Source: Nocardioides sp. Soil797 (GTDB lineage: Bacteria > Actinomycetota > Actinomycetes > Propionibacteriales > Nocardioidaceae). Taken from it: a stretch of DNA of 64,000 bases. The notes under the pieces are model-generated. The model was not told the DNA's origin. It worked only from the letters and a program-made list of their open reading frames with translations, and did not search any database. A program made the translations under genes and the position numbers. The stretch is from the NCBI GenBank assembly GCA_001429555.1, contig LMSR01000001.1, positions 33,191 to 97,190 on the forward strand. The letters are read 5' to 3'. This document shows positions 34,388-43,053 of the stretch, one piece after another; position 1 is the first letter of the stretch, and each line of letters starts with the position of its first letter.

Positions 34388-35227
34388 TCAGCCGGCCATC
34401 ATCTGCGAGATCCAGGCGTCGGCCTCGGGGCCGGTCAGCACGTCGTCGGCGGCCGGGGCCTCCGGAGTGTCCACCTCGGCGTTGGCATCGGAGATCTCGA
34501 GCTCGTAGGTGCCGTCCACGGGCTTGTCGTGGGCGTCCACGTCGAGGTTGAAGTCGCGGATCACGCCGTCGTCTCCGATCCAGACCTCGATGTCGAGGTC
34601 GGCATCGTCGACACCGGTGAGGCTGAAGGACTTGGCGAAGGCGTCGCGGTCGTCACCGGCGGCCTCGACCGCGTCGGCGTACACCACGGTGGTCTTGAAC
34701 TGACGGGCCGGGACGCCGTCGATCTCCTTGCTGTCACCGACCTCGACCTCCTCGGCGCCACGCAGGGCGATCACCACGCCGGCCAGGCCGATCGGCTCGA
34801 CCGACTCGCTGGCCCGCAGGGTCTGCACGTCGCCCTCGGCCCAGGTCTTGCCACCGGGAATCGCCGCGGCCTCGTTGCCGTCGATGCGGAACCAGACCTT
34901 GTCGCCGTCGGTGACGATCTGGATCTGCTGGTCCTGTCCGCTCTGCTGGGTGTTGAGCGTGACGTCGCCGATCAGGTTCTCGTAGTCCATCGCGCCGTCG
35001 ACGCCGAAGGACATCTTCTGGGCCTGGACCTCGAGGTTGGCCTCGCTCTCGATGTCCATCGACTTCACGGCCAGCGTGGTGTCGACGGACTCGTGGACGA
35101 GATCCACGGCCTCGGAGGCCGAGGGCTTCTCGGCCTCCTTGCTCGAATCGTCGTCGGAGTCACCGCCGCCACAGGCGGCGGCAAGGAGCAGGGAACTGAG
35201 GACGAGCGCAGTGCGTGGTCGGTTCAT
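34388..35227 (-). CDS. Lipoprotein, LppX/LprG-like (tentative)
   Basis: 279 residues. Lipobox LAAAC at about residues 15-19, followed by a Gly/Asp/Ser linker. The remaining domain (ALVDL-type helix then antiparallel strands, e.g. SFGVDGAMDYENLIGDVTLN, DGDKVWFRIDGNEA, VEVWIGDDGVIRDFNLDV) is compatible with the LolA/LppX_LprAFG fold that carries lipids to the cell envelope. Family assignment is by overall pattern, not by a diagnostic motif. ATG 35227 has GGAGGAG upstream. Divergent from the aminotransferase gene. Confidence 0.75.
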   Translation of the reverse strand: MNRPRTALVLSSLLLAAACGGGDSDDDSSKEAEKPSASEAVDLVHESVDTTLAVKSMDIESEANLEVQAQKMSFGVDGAMDYENLIGDVTLNTQQSGQDQQIQIVTDGDKVWFRIDGNEAAAIPGGKTWAEGDVQTLRASESVEPIGLAGVVIALRGAEEVEVGDSKEIDGVPARQFKTTVVYADAVEAAGDDRDAFAKSFSLTGVDDADLDIEVWIGDDGVIRDFNLDVDAHDKPVDGTYELEISDANAEVDTPEAPAADDVLTGPEADAWISQMMAG

Positions 35228-35306
35228 GCTCTCCTCCTACCACCCGCAGAGGTCCCTGAAACGAAACCGGGTCGTGAGCCGGGTCTCGACCTGAGACGAT
35301 GGCCCC

Positions 35307-36533
35307 ATGCGCACCATCAAGCAGAGCCAGAAGCTCAAGAACGTCCGGTACGACGTCCGCGGACCGATCCTCGTCGAAGCCCAGCGTCTCGAGGCCCAGG
35401 GGCACCGGATCCTCAAGCTCAACATCGGCAACCCGGCACCGTTCGGCTTCGAGGCACCCCAGGCGATCGTCGCCGACATGGTGCACCACCTGCCCGATGC
35501 CCAGGGCTATTCCGACTCCCGAGGCATCTTCTCCGCGCGTACGGCGGTCGCGCAGTACTACCAGTCACGTGGGCTGACCGAGGCCCACGTCGACGACATC
35601 TTCATCGGCAACGGCGTCTCCGAGCTGATCTCGATGGTGCTCCAGGCCTTCGTCGACGACGGCAACGAGATCCTGGTTCCCGCACCCGACTACCCCCTGT
35701 GGACCGGTGCGGTCTCGCTCTCCGGCGGCACGCCGGTGCACTACCTCTGCGACGAGGACAACGGGTGGATGCCCGATCTCGAGGACATCGAGTCGAAGAT
35801 CACCGAGAACACTCACGGCATCGTGATCATCAACCCCAACAACCCGACCGGTGCGGTCTACAGCGAAGAGATGGTCAAGGCGCTGGTCGACATCGCCCGG
35901 CGTCACGACCTGGTCATCTTCAGTGACGAGATCTACGAGAAGATCCTCTTCGACGACGCGGTGCACCACCACACGGCGGCGTTCACGGGTGACGACGTCC
36001 TCTGCCTCACCTTCAGCGGTCTCTCGAAGGCCTACCGGGTCTGCGGCTATCGCGCCGGCTGGTTGCTGGTCTCCGGCCCCAAGCACCTGGCGGCCGACTT
36101 CCTCGAAGGGCTCACGCTGGTCGCGAACATGCGCATGTGTGCGAACGTGCCGGCCCAGCACGCGATCCAGACCGCGCTCGGCGGCTACCAGTCGATCGAG
36201 GAGTTCATCGGCCCCGGCGGACGCTTCTACGAGCAGAGCATGCTGGCCCACAAGCTGCTCAACGAGATCCCCGGGGTGAGCTCGGTGAAGCCCAGTGGTG
36301 CCCTCTACTGCTTCCCGCGGCTGGACCCCGAGGTCTACCCGATCAAGGACGACGAGGAGTTCGTGATCGAGCTGCTCCGCTCGAAGCACATCCTGGTCAC
36401 CCATGGCACCGGCTTCAACTGGCCCACCCCCGACCACTTCCGCCTCGTCACCCTGCCCGACGTACACATGCTCGAGGAGGCGGTCGGCCGGATCGCGGAG
36501 TTCCTGGCCGAGTGGCGGGCGGCCCGGGCCTGA
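35307..36533 (+). CDS. Alanine-type PLP aminotransferase (AlaA/AlaT-like)
   Basis: 408 residues, fold-type I class I/II aminotransferase. Pyridoxal-lysine lies in FSGLSKAYRVCGYRAGW; IINPNNPTGAVYS and FSDEIYEKILFD provide the Asn and Asp/Tyr cofactor contacts; the C-terminal Arg in DHFRLVTLPD binds the substrate carboxylate. Its length and N-terminus (IKQSQKLKNVRYDVRGPI) match AlaA, which makes alanine from pyruvate and glutamate. Start ATG 35307 is where similarity starts. The 3' flank is C-rich with quadruplex potential on the other strand. Confidence 0.92.
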   Translation: MRTIKQSQKLKNVRYDVRGPILVEAQRLEAQGHRILKLNIGNPAPFGFEAPQAIVADMVHHLPDAQGYSDSRGIFSARTAVAQYYQSRGLTEAHVDDIFIGNGVSELISMVLQAFVDDGNEILVPAPDYPLWTGAVSLSGGTPVHYLCDEDNGWMPDLEDIESKITENTHGIVIINPNNPTGAVYSEEMVKALVDIARRHDLVIFSDEIYEKILFDDAVHHHTAAFTGDDVLCLTFSGLSKAYRVCGYRAGWLLVSGPKHLAADFLEGLTLVANMRMCANVPAQHAIQTALGGYQSIEEFIGPGGRFYEQSMLAHKLLNEIPGVSSVKPSGALYCFPRLDPEVYPIKDDEEFVIELLRSKHILVTHGTGFNWPTPDHFRLVTLPDVHMLEEAVGRIAEFLAEWRAARA

Positions 36534-36536
36534 CCT

Positions 36537-36597
36537 CCCCACCCCGACCCGCCCTCGCCCTCGCCCTCGCCCGACCCCGACCCCGCCCCCGACCCCT
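36537..36597 (-). other. G-quadruplex-prone tract 3' of the aminotransferase gene
   Basis: The plus strand is a nearly pure C-tract series (CCCC, CCCC, CCC, then CCCTCG three times, then four more runs of 4-5 C). The minus strand therefore has at least eight G-runs of 3-5 separated by 1-3 nt, a strong G-quadruplex or i-motif candidate. It starts 3 nt after the stop codon and ends just before structured repeat copy B. Confidence 0.6.
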
Positions 36598-36602
36598 CGA
36601 GC

Positions 36603-36678
36603 CTCGAGTAACGCGGGGTTACCGTCGCTGAACACGTGCTGTGACACGGATTTTCGTCAACAGCACCGCACAAGAGCC
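36603..36678 (+). repeat. 76-bp structured intergenic repeat, copy B
   Basis: Gap-free partner of 2101-2176 (minus). Here the first hairpin is GTAAC-GCGGG-GTTAC, and the second keeps GCTGTGAC...GTC-a-ACAGC although the intervening 9 nt differ almost completely. As with copy A it lies downstream of a gene in the same orientation. It ends 18 nt before the -10 box of the M20 peptidase gene. Confidence 0.75.
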
Positions 36679-36709
36679 GCCGACGACGTACGGCGATAGT
36701 GTGCTCGGC

Positions 36710-38062
36710 ATGACTTCGATCGACGCCATCCGTTCCCGTCTCACCGAGTTGATGCCCGCGATCCGGGCCGACCTCGAAGACCTTGTCCGCATCGAGTCCG
36801 TGAGTGCCGACCCGGCACGCGCGGCAGAGGTGCAACGCAGTGCCGAGAAGACCCGCGACCTGTTCGCAGCCGAGGGCTTCGAGACGCAGATCCTCAGTGC
36901 CGACGGGGGAGCGCCCGCGGTCGTCGCGAAGAAGAGCGCCACCCGGGGCGACGCCGCGAGCGCGAAGACCGTGCTGCTCTACGCCCACCACGACGTGCAG
37001 CCCGAGAACGACCACGCCGAGTGGAACACCGCACCCTTCGAACCGACCGAGGTCGGCGAGCGCCTCTACGGCCGCGGTGCCGCCGACGACAAGGCCGGCA
37101 TCGCCGCCCACCTCGCCGCGTTGCGCATCCTCGGTGACGAGCTCCCCGTCAACGTGGTGGTCTTCGTCGAAGGTGAGGAGGAGGTCGGCTCCGACTCGCT
37201 CCCGGCGTTCCTCGAGCAGTACAAGGACCAGCTCGAGGCCGACGTAATCGTGATCGCCGACTCCGGCAACTGGGACATCGGCGTCCCGGCACTGACCACC
37301 AGCCTTCGCGGTCTGGTTCGCGCCGACGTCGAGGTCCGCACCCTCACCCACGCCGTCCACTCCGGCATGTGGGGCGGGCTCGCTCCTGACGCGCTGATCG
37401 CGCTCAGCCGGCTGATCACCAGCCTGCACGACGACCAGGGCAACGTCGCGGTCCAGGGCCTGCACTCCGGCCCCGCCGCCGACGTCGACTACCCGGAGGA
37501 GCGCCTGAGGGCCGAGTCTGGTGCCGTCCCCGGCATCGAGTGGATCGGCAGCGGCACCGCGGTCGAGCGGCTCTGGACCAAGCCGTCGCTGAGCATCACC
37601 GGCCTCGACGCCCCCAAGGTCGACGGTGCCAGCAACACCCTGGTCGCGGCCGCGCGCGCGAAGATCTCCCTGCGGATCGCCCCGGGCGACACCTCGGCCA
37701 ACGCCGTGGAGTGCCTGCGCACGCACGTCGAGGCCAACGTGCCGTGGGGTGCCGAGCACACGTTCACCGTCGTCGACACCGGCGAGGCCACCCAGATCGA
37801 CGCCACCGGACCGGCGTACGACGTGGCGCGCGACGCGTTCACCCAGGCCTGGGACGGCACCGCACCGGTCGACATGGGCGTGGGTGGCTCGATCCCCTTC
37901 ATCGCGGCCTTCCTCGAGGCGTTCCCGCAGGCCAGCGTGCTGGTGACCGGGGTCGAGGACCCCGACACCCGTGCCCACGGTGCCAACGAGGGCCTGCACC
38001 TCGCCGAGTTCGAGCGTGTCTGCGTGGCTGAGGCGCTGCTGCTCGCGAACCTGGCCGACTGA
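36710..38062 (+). CDS. M20-family dipeptidase/metallopeptidase
   Basis: 450 residues. Two-zinc M20 hydrolase related to DapE, ArgE and bacterial dipeptidases. Metal ligands recognisable: His in LLYAHHDVQP, bridging Asp in GRGAADDKAG, catalytic Glu pair in VEGEEEVGS, Asp in IADSGNWD, and C-terminal His in RAHGANEG. The dimerisation lid (HAVHSGMWGG) is present. ATG 36710 lacks a Shine-Dalgarno; TAGTGT (36697-36702) sits 7 nt upstream, another leaderless candidate. Likely role is cytosolic peptide turnover. Confidence 0.93.
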   Translation: MTSIDAIRSRLTELMPAIRADLEDLVRIESVSADPARAAEVQRSAEKTRDLFAAEGFETQILSADGGAPAVVAKKSATRGDAASAKTVLLYAHHDVQPENDHAEWNTAPFEPTEVGERLYGRGAADDKAGIAAHLAALRILGDELPVNVVVFVEGEEEVGSDSLPAFLEQYKDQLEADVIVIADSGNWDIGVPALTTSLRGLVRADVEVRTLTHAVHSGMWGGLAPDALIALSRLITSLHDDQGNVAVQGLHSGPAADVDYPEERLRAESGAVPGIEWIGSGTAVERLWTKPSLSITGLDAPKVDGASNTLVAAARAKISLRIAPGDTSANAVECLRTHVEANVPWGAEHTFTVVDTGEATQIDATGPAYDVARDAFTQAWDGTAPVDMGVGGSIPFIAAFLEAFPQASVLVTGVEDPDTRAHGANEGLHLAEFERVCVAEALLLANLAD

Positions 38063-38078
38063 GTTCGCCCGTGGCGTC

Positions 38079-38133
38079 GAGACCAACGCATTGGTCGAGT
38101 TCCGGGCGGGAACACGACCAATTCGTTGGTCTC
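38079..38133. promoter_or_regulatory. Paired GACCAA-N4-TTGGTC palindromes forming one large inverted repeat
   Basis: Two 16-bp palindromes of identical arms, GACCAA-CGCA-TTGGTC (38081-38096) and GACCAA-TTCG-TTGGTC (38116-38131), are 35 bp apart centre to centre. They are themselves arranged so that 38079-38103 pairs with 38109-38133 almost perfectly, giving a 55-nt hairpin. Tandem short palindromes upstream of a catabolic operon suggest a TetR/MarR-type operator; the hairpin might also terminate the M20 gene. Confidence 0.65.
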
Positions 38134-38235
38134 AGCGTCGCAAATCCGATTCTGCTTCTCAGGGTGTGGTCGGTCGACTTGGCAGGGGCCTCGTGAGCGT
38201 GGTCACAATAGGCGGCAGGGAGGGAGCTCGCCACC

Positions 38236-38283
38236 TGCGGGAGTCCGATTGAGGGATCGGAGCCCGCACTGAGGAGGACTCCC
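38236..38283 (+). promoter_or_regulatory. Alternative hairpins covering the ribosome-binding site
   Basis: One hairpin has TGCGGG/CCCGCA and TCCGAT/ATCGGA stems (38236-38268). An exclusive alternative pairs GGGAGTCC (38239-38246) with GGACTCCC (38276-38283), which includes the end of the GAGGAGG ribosome-binding site at 38271-38277. The two cannot form together, the geometry of an RNA switch. Upstream, TTGGCA (38179-38184) and CACAAT (38204-38209) are a possible promoter. The rest of 38134-38235 shows nothing else. Confidence 0.45.
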
Positions 38284-38285
38284 AG

Positions 38286-40655
38286 ATGTCGCAGCACTCG
38301 GGCACGACAGGTCTCACGACCAGCCCCGCACCACCGATCGATGAAACGGGCCAGCCGACCGAGGGCGCCGACGGAGTGAGCCGCCGAGGCTTCCTTGGCT
38401 TCGTGGTGGCCGGGGCGACGCTGATGGCAGCCGCCGACCTGGCACTGACGGAGGCGCCGGCCGAAGCAGCCATCCCGACGATCCCGTCGATCCCGGAGCT
38501 CTACGACCTCAACGACCTGCTCACGCATGCCGCGCTGCCGACCTCGAACCTGATCACCATCAACGTGAACGAGGACGGCACCGCCTCGTTCGCACTGCCC
38601 CGCGCCGAGGTCGGCCAGGGGATCACCACCTCGACCGCGATGATCATCGCCGAGGAGCTCGAGCTGCCGCTCGACAAGGTGAACGTCACGCTCTCGCCGG
38701 CCCGCCCCGAGCTGCTGTTCAACCAGCTGACCGGTGGCTCGAACACGACGATCTCCACCTACACCCCGATCCGGGTCGCCGCCGCGATCGCGAAGATGGA
38801 GCTGCTCAAGGCCGCTGCGATCCTGCTCGGCGACACGATCGGCAACCTGGTCGCCAAGGGCGGTGTGATCGAGGCGCCCGACGGCTCGAGCGTGACGTAC
38901 GGCGAGCTGGCCAGGAAGGCGGCCAGCCCGACGACCAAGAAGGTCAAGGTCGACCTCAAGCCGGATGCGGGCTTCGCACTGGTCGGCACCCCGCAGAACC
39001 GGATCGACGCCCTCGACGCGGTGACCGGGAAGAAGGAGTACACCACCGACCTCCAGATCCCCGACGCCCTGCCGACCATGGTCTGTCGGGCGCCAACGCT
39101 CAACGGAGTGCCGCTGGCGATCGAGAACAAGGCCGAGGTGCTCGCCCTCGAAGGGGTCACCGACGTGGCACTGATCGACACCGGGGTCGCGGTGCGGGCC
39201 GAGACCTTCGGACAGGCGATCGACGGGGTGCGTGCGCTGAAGGTCCGATGGCTCGACGGCCCGGTCGCGGGCGAGTCGGACCAGGACGTCCTCAAGAAGG
39301 TCCGCAAGGCCGAGCTGCCGATGCCGGCGCTGCCTAAGAACCCGCTGGCCCACACGGTCTCCGCCGACTTCACGTTCTGGTTCCGCAGCAACTCCGCGAT
39401 GGACACCAACTCCGCCATTGCCGACGTACGAGGCGGCAAGGCGACCATCTGGGCTGGCCTGAAGTCCCCGATCATCGCGCAGCAGAAGATCGCCAAGGAG
39501 CTCGGCCTGAAGCAGGCCGACGTCGAGGTCAACGTCGTCCAGTCGGGTGGCTCGTTCGGACGCCGGCTCTTCTACGACGCCGCCCTCGAGGCCGCGAAGA
39601 TCTCGAAGGCGATGGGCAAGCCCGTCAAGCTGATGTGGCACCGCGCCGACGATGCTCGGGTGGGCCGCGCGCATCCGATGGCCACCTCTCGGGTGCGGGC
39701 CAGCCTGCTCGGCAAGGAGGTGCTGGTCTTCCACCAGTCCCACACCAGCATCGAGACCGACTTCCGCCACGGCCTCGGCGAGGTCATCACCGCGAACGCC
39801 GCCGACCTGCCGGCCGGCGCCGGGAACCTGGGGTTCGCCGAGACGATCTTCACCCTCACCCAGGAGGTGCCCTACAACTTCGGCGTCGTGCTGCAGACCC
39901 TGGCCGAGACCGACCCCCGCTTCAACACCGGCAGCATGCGCAACATCTACTCGCCCGACGTGCGCGCCGCCAACGAGCTGGTCGTCGACATGCTGGCCAA
40001 GGAGGCCGGTCTCGATCCCTACGAGTTCCGCCGCAAGATGCTGCGCATCAAGAAGGTGAAGGCGGTGCTCGACAAGGTCGCCGAGGAGGGGGAGTGGGGC
40101 AGGTCAATGCCTGCCGGCACGGCCCAGGGCATCGCGATCCACAAGGAGTACAAGGGAGTCAGCGCCTGCCTGGTCGAGATCGACTGCCGCCCCGAGACCG
40201 TCAACCGCAAGATCTACGACGCCGTCTCCGGCCCACGGGTCACCAAGGTGACCTTCGCCATCGACGTGGGGTTGCCGATCAACCCGCGCGGGCTCGAGGC
40301 CCAGATGCAGGGCGGGATCACCGACGGCATCGCCCTGGCCCTCACCTCGAGCCTGCACCTGCGTGACGGGCACTTCATGGAGGCCAGTTGGGACAACTAC
40401 TTCTACACCCGGCAGTGGAACGCCCCACCCGAGGTGAACGTGATCGTGATGCCGGCGTCCTCCGACCAACCGGGTGGCGCCGGAGAGGCCGGTGTTGCGG
40501 CGAGCTTCGCCGCGGTCGCCTGCGCCTACGCGCGGGCCACCGGCAAGGTCCCGACGGAGTTCCCGATCAACCACGGCGAGATCTCGTTCGAGGAGAAGCC
40601 GCGGGTCCCACCCGTGCCCGAGTCCCCGACCGACGGCCTCGACCACACCTACTGA
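38286..40655 (+). CDS. Molybdenum hydroxylase large subunit (IorB-like), Tat-exported
   Basis: 789 residues. Residues 32-52 carry a twin-arginine signal (SRRGFLGFVVAGATLMAAA). The rest matches the xanthine-oxidase-family large subunit of the isoquinoline 1-oxidoreductase type, which binds molybdopterin cytosine dinucleotide: VGQGITTSTAMIIAEEL, GGSFGRRLF and GGAGEAGVAASFAAVACA near the cofactor and active site. The partner 2Fe-2S subunit follows directly. Substrate could be an N-heterocycle or aldehyde; unknown. AGGAGG is 9 nt upstream of the ATG. Probably controlled by the paired palindromes at 38.1 kb. No FAD subunit is adjacent, as in Ior-type two-subunit enzymes. Confidence 0.9.
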   Translation: MSQHSGTTGLTTSPAPPIDETGQPTEGADGVSRRGFLGFVVAGATLMAAADLALTEAPAEAAIPTIPSIPELYDLNDLLTHAALPTSNLITINVNEDGTASFALPRAEVGQGITTSTAMIIAEELELPLDKVNVTLSPARPELLFNQLTGGSNTTISTYTPIRVAAAIAKMELLKAAAILLGDTIGNLVAKGGVIEAPDGSSVTYGELARKAASPTTKKVKVDLKPDAGFALVGTPQNRIDALDAVTGKKEYTTDLQIPDALPTMVCRAPTLNGVPLAIENKAEVLALEGVTDVALIDTGVAVRAETFGQAIDGVRALKVRWLDGPVAGESDQDVLKKVRKAELPMPALPKNPLAHTVSADFTFWFRSNSAMDTNSAIADVRGGKATIWAGLKSPIIAQQKIAKELGLKQADVEVNVVQSGGSFGRRLFYDAALEAAKISKAMGKPVKLMWHRADDARVGRAHPMATSRVRASLLGKEVLVFHQSHTSIETDFRHGLGEVITANAADLPAGAGNLGFAETIFTLTQEVPYNFGVVLQTLAETDPRFNTGSMRNIYSPDVRAANELVVDMLAKEAGLDPYEFRRKMLRIKKVKAVLDKVAEEGEWGRSMPAGTAQGIAIHKEYKGVSACLVEIDCRPETVNRKIYDAVSGPRVTKVTFAIDVGLPINPRGLEAQMQGGITDGIALALTSSLHLRDGHFMEASWDNYFYTRQWNAPPEVNVIVMPASSDQPGGAGEAGVAASFAAVACAYARATGKVPTEFPINHGEISFEEKPRVPPVPESPTDGLDHTY

Positions 40656-40673
40656 CCGGAGAAGGAACCCGAC

Positions 40674-41168
40674 ATGCCTGAACAGAGCTTCATCCTCAAC
40701 GGAGAGACGGTCACCGTCGACGTCGCCGACGACGTACGCCTGCTGTGGGTCCTGCGCGACCTTTTGGGTGTCACCGGGCCGAAGTACGGCTGCGGCATCA
40801 ACGTCTGCAAGGCCTGCACCTCCCACATCAACGGCAAGGCGTTCAACCCGTGCTCGGTGCCGGTCGGCAAGATCGGTGGCGACGACGAGATCACCACGAT
40901 CGAGGGCCTGCCCGACACTGCCCCCGAAGGGCAGCGCGGCCCGAACGGCCTGCACCCGATGCAGGAGGCCTGGCTCGAGCGGGACGTAGCCCAGTGCGGC
41001 TACTGCCAGCCGGGCCAGATCATGGCCGCGGTTGCGGTCGTACGTCGTGCCCGTGACGAGGGCCGTCAGGTCACCGACGAGGACCTCGACGGCATCCGCA
41101 ACATCTGCCGGTGTGGCACCTACACCCGCATCCGGGAGGCGATCCGGGTGGGCGAGGCTTCCATGTAG
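40674..41168 (+). CDS. 2Fe-2S subunit of the molybdenum hydroxylase (IorA-like)
   Basis: 164 residues. Two [2Fe-2S] domains: the plant-ferredoxin-type cluster YGCGINVCKACTSHINGKAFNPCS (residues ~39-62) and the helical cluster CGYCQPGQ...CRCGTY (~107-145). Passes electrons from the molybdenum centre of the preceding subunit. It lacks its own export signal, so it is presumably carried out with the Tat-exported partner. AAGGA is upstream of ATG 40674, 18 bp after the large subunit. Confidence 0.93.
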   Translation: MPEQSFILNGETVTVDVADDVRLLWVLRDLLGVTGPKYGCGINVCKACTSHINGKAFNPCSVPVGKIGGDDEITTIEGLPDTAPEGQRGPNGLHPMQEAWLERDVAQCGYCQPGQIMAAVAVVRRARDEGRQVTDEDLDGIRNICRCGTYTRIREAIRVGEASM

Positions 41169-41175
41169 CCGAGGG

Positions 41176-42966
41176 TCAGCGCGCCGGCAGCATGACGGTG
41201 AAGGTGCTGCCTTCGCCGAGTGCTGAGTCGACCGTGATGGTGCCCCCGTGGCGTTGCACGATGCGTTGCACGATGGACAGGCCCAGACCGGTGCCCGGCT
41301 GTTGCTGCGCCGCGGGGTTGGCGGATCGGAAGAACTCGCCGAAGAGCTGCTCCTGCTCCTCCTCGGCGATGCCGAGACCGTCGTCCTGCACGACGAGCGT
41401 CACGGTGTCGTCGGCAGGGGTGAGCGTGATCGTGACGTTTCCCCCGTCGCGGGAGTACTTGACGGCGTTGCTGATCAGGTTGGTGCAGATCCGGTCGAGC
41501 TCGACGGGGTCGCCGACGACCAGGGTGGTCTCGGGGCCGATCACGTCGACCTTGAGGCTGCGGCGCGCGCTCTCGAGGCTCATCGTCTCGACGGCCTCGT
41601 GCGCGAGTGCGGCCAGGTTGACCGACGAGTCGGCGACGGGACGCCGTGGGTCGGCCACGCGGGACAGAAGCAGCAGGTCGACCACGAGCCTCTCGAGGCG
41701 TTGGGCGTTGCGCGAGACGACGTTGAGCGCGCGCCTGGTCTCGTCGTCGAGGTCGGAGTCCTCGACCAGCTCCAGATAGCCCAGGATCCCGGTCAGGGGC
41801 GCACGGAACTCGTGGGTGATCGTCGACATGAGCTGGTTCTTGTATCCGTCCAGGGCGCGGGTCTCCTCGAGCAGCCGACGCTCGCGCTCGAAGGTGCGGG
41901 CGTTGAACACGGCCTGGCCCAGGTCTCGCCCCAGGTCCTTGGAGCGCTCGAGCTCGGCCCGGTTCCACTCCCTTGAGCCCGGGTTGCGGGCGAGCACGAG
42001 CAACCCGAGGCACTCGTCGCCGACCCCCATCGGGACCAGCAGCGCCGTCGACACGTTGATGGTGTGGAGATAGGCCAGGGCCAGCTCGCGGACGGCCGGG
42101 TCCAGGCCGGACTGCTCGTGCTCCTTGGAGATGACCAGCACCTGACCGTTGGCCCAGCCGGCGGCCGCAGCCTGGTGGGCGACCTCCGTCAGGCCCGGCG
42201 GCAGGGCGATCTCCCGGTCGTCGGTGCTGTAGAACGCGTCGTGTCCGTGGCCGAGGTCGTCGAAGGCCTGGATCCACACCCCGTCCGTCGCGAGCCCCTT
42301 GATGATCGCGGGCTGGGCCTTCTCGAGCAGCTGGTCGAGCGACAGCTCGCCGTTGGCAGCCCGGACGATCTCGCGGGTGGCCTCGGAGAGCCGCACCTGG
42401 TCGCGGAAGCGATCGCGTTCCATCAGCGCCTCGACCACGGCCGAAGCCTGGGCGACGTAGCGGGTGAGCTGGCGCAGTCGCACGGCGTCCGGCCGGAGGC
42501 CGTCCAGGGGGATGTCGACCGACAGCGTGCCGACCACGTCACCGGCGGAGTCGCGCAGCAGGCCGAAGAGCAGGTCGAGCGGGCGCCAGGCCCGGGGATC
42601 GTCGACCGGGGTGTAGTCGGGGACCCAGCCCAGGTCGTCCTCACGACCCGCGACGGCCTCGTGGGGGACGAAGAGGAGGGAACCCCACTCCTCGGCGTCG
42701 GCGATGTCCTTGTCGAGCTCGGCCACCGGACGCAGCTGACCGCGCAGGGTCTCCTCGGCGGCCGGGTCGCCTGCGACGGCCACCACTTCCAGCTGGCCGG
42801 AGTCGCGCAGGACGGTGATGGCGGCCACACCGAAGCCGGCGACCGAGCACACGCCCTCGGCGAGCACGAGCAGTGCGTCGTCCAGGGCCCTCTTGGACCA
42901 TGCTCCGCTCAGGATCCGGTCGAAGTCGCTCCATGCGTGCGGATCGGCTGGGTCTGGTTCGTGCAT
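41176..42966 (-). CDS. Soluble GAF-domain sensor histidine kinase
   Basis: 596 residues without membrane helices. Two GAF-like sensor segments (~30-190 and ~215-360), then HisKA with the phospho-acceptor in THEFRAPLTG (His385) and HATPase with N-box NLISNAVKYS, G1 DDGLGI and G2 GTGLGLSIV. No response regulator is adjacent, so it is an orphan kinase here. ATG 42966 is used rather than an upstream in-frame start 24 nt earlier. Divergent from purF; its stop is 7 bp from the molybdenum hydroxylase operon. Confidence 0.92.
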   Translation of the reverse strand: MHEPDPADPHAWSDFDRILSGAWSKRALDDALLVLAEGVCSVAGFGVAAITVLRDSGQLEVVAVAGDPAAEETLRGQLRPVAELDKDIADAEEWGSLLFVPHEAVAGREDDLGWVPDYTPVDDPRAWRPLDLLFGLLRDSAGDVVGTLSVDIPLDGLRPDAVRLRQLTRYVAQASAVVEALMERDRFRDQVRLSEATREIVRAANGELSLDQLLEKAQPAIIKGLATDGVWIQAFDDLGHGHDAFYSTDDREIALPPGLTEVAHQAAAAGWANGQVLVISKEHEQSGLDPAVRELALAYLHTINVSTALLVPMGVGDECLGLLVLARNPGSREWNRAELERSKDLGRDLGQAVFNARTFERERRLLEETRALDGYKNQLMSTITHEFRAPLTGILGYLELVEDSDLDDETRRALNVVSRNAQRLERLVVDLLLLSRVADPRRPVADSSVNLAALAHEAVETMSLESARRSLKVDVIGPETTLVVGDPVELDRICTNLISNAVKYSRDGGNVTITLTPADDTVTLVVQDDGLGIAEEEQEQLFGEFFRSANPAAQQQPGTGLGLSIVQRIVQRHGGTITVDSALGEGSTFTVMLPAR

Positions 42967-43053
42967 TCGTGAGTTGCCCCCTCGGCGCAAAGGTTACGCG
43001 ACGAGGCGTGGTCGATTCTGCGAGGTCGTCGCCGGGCGCCTAGACTGGGGGCC

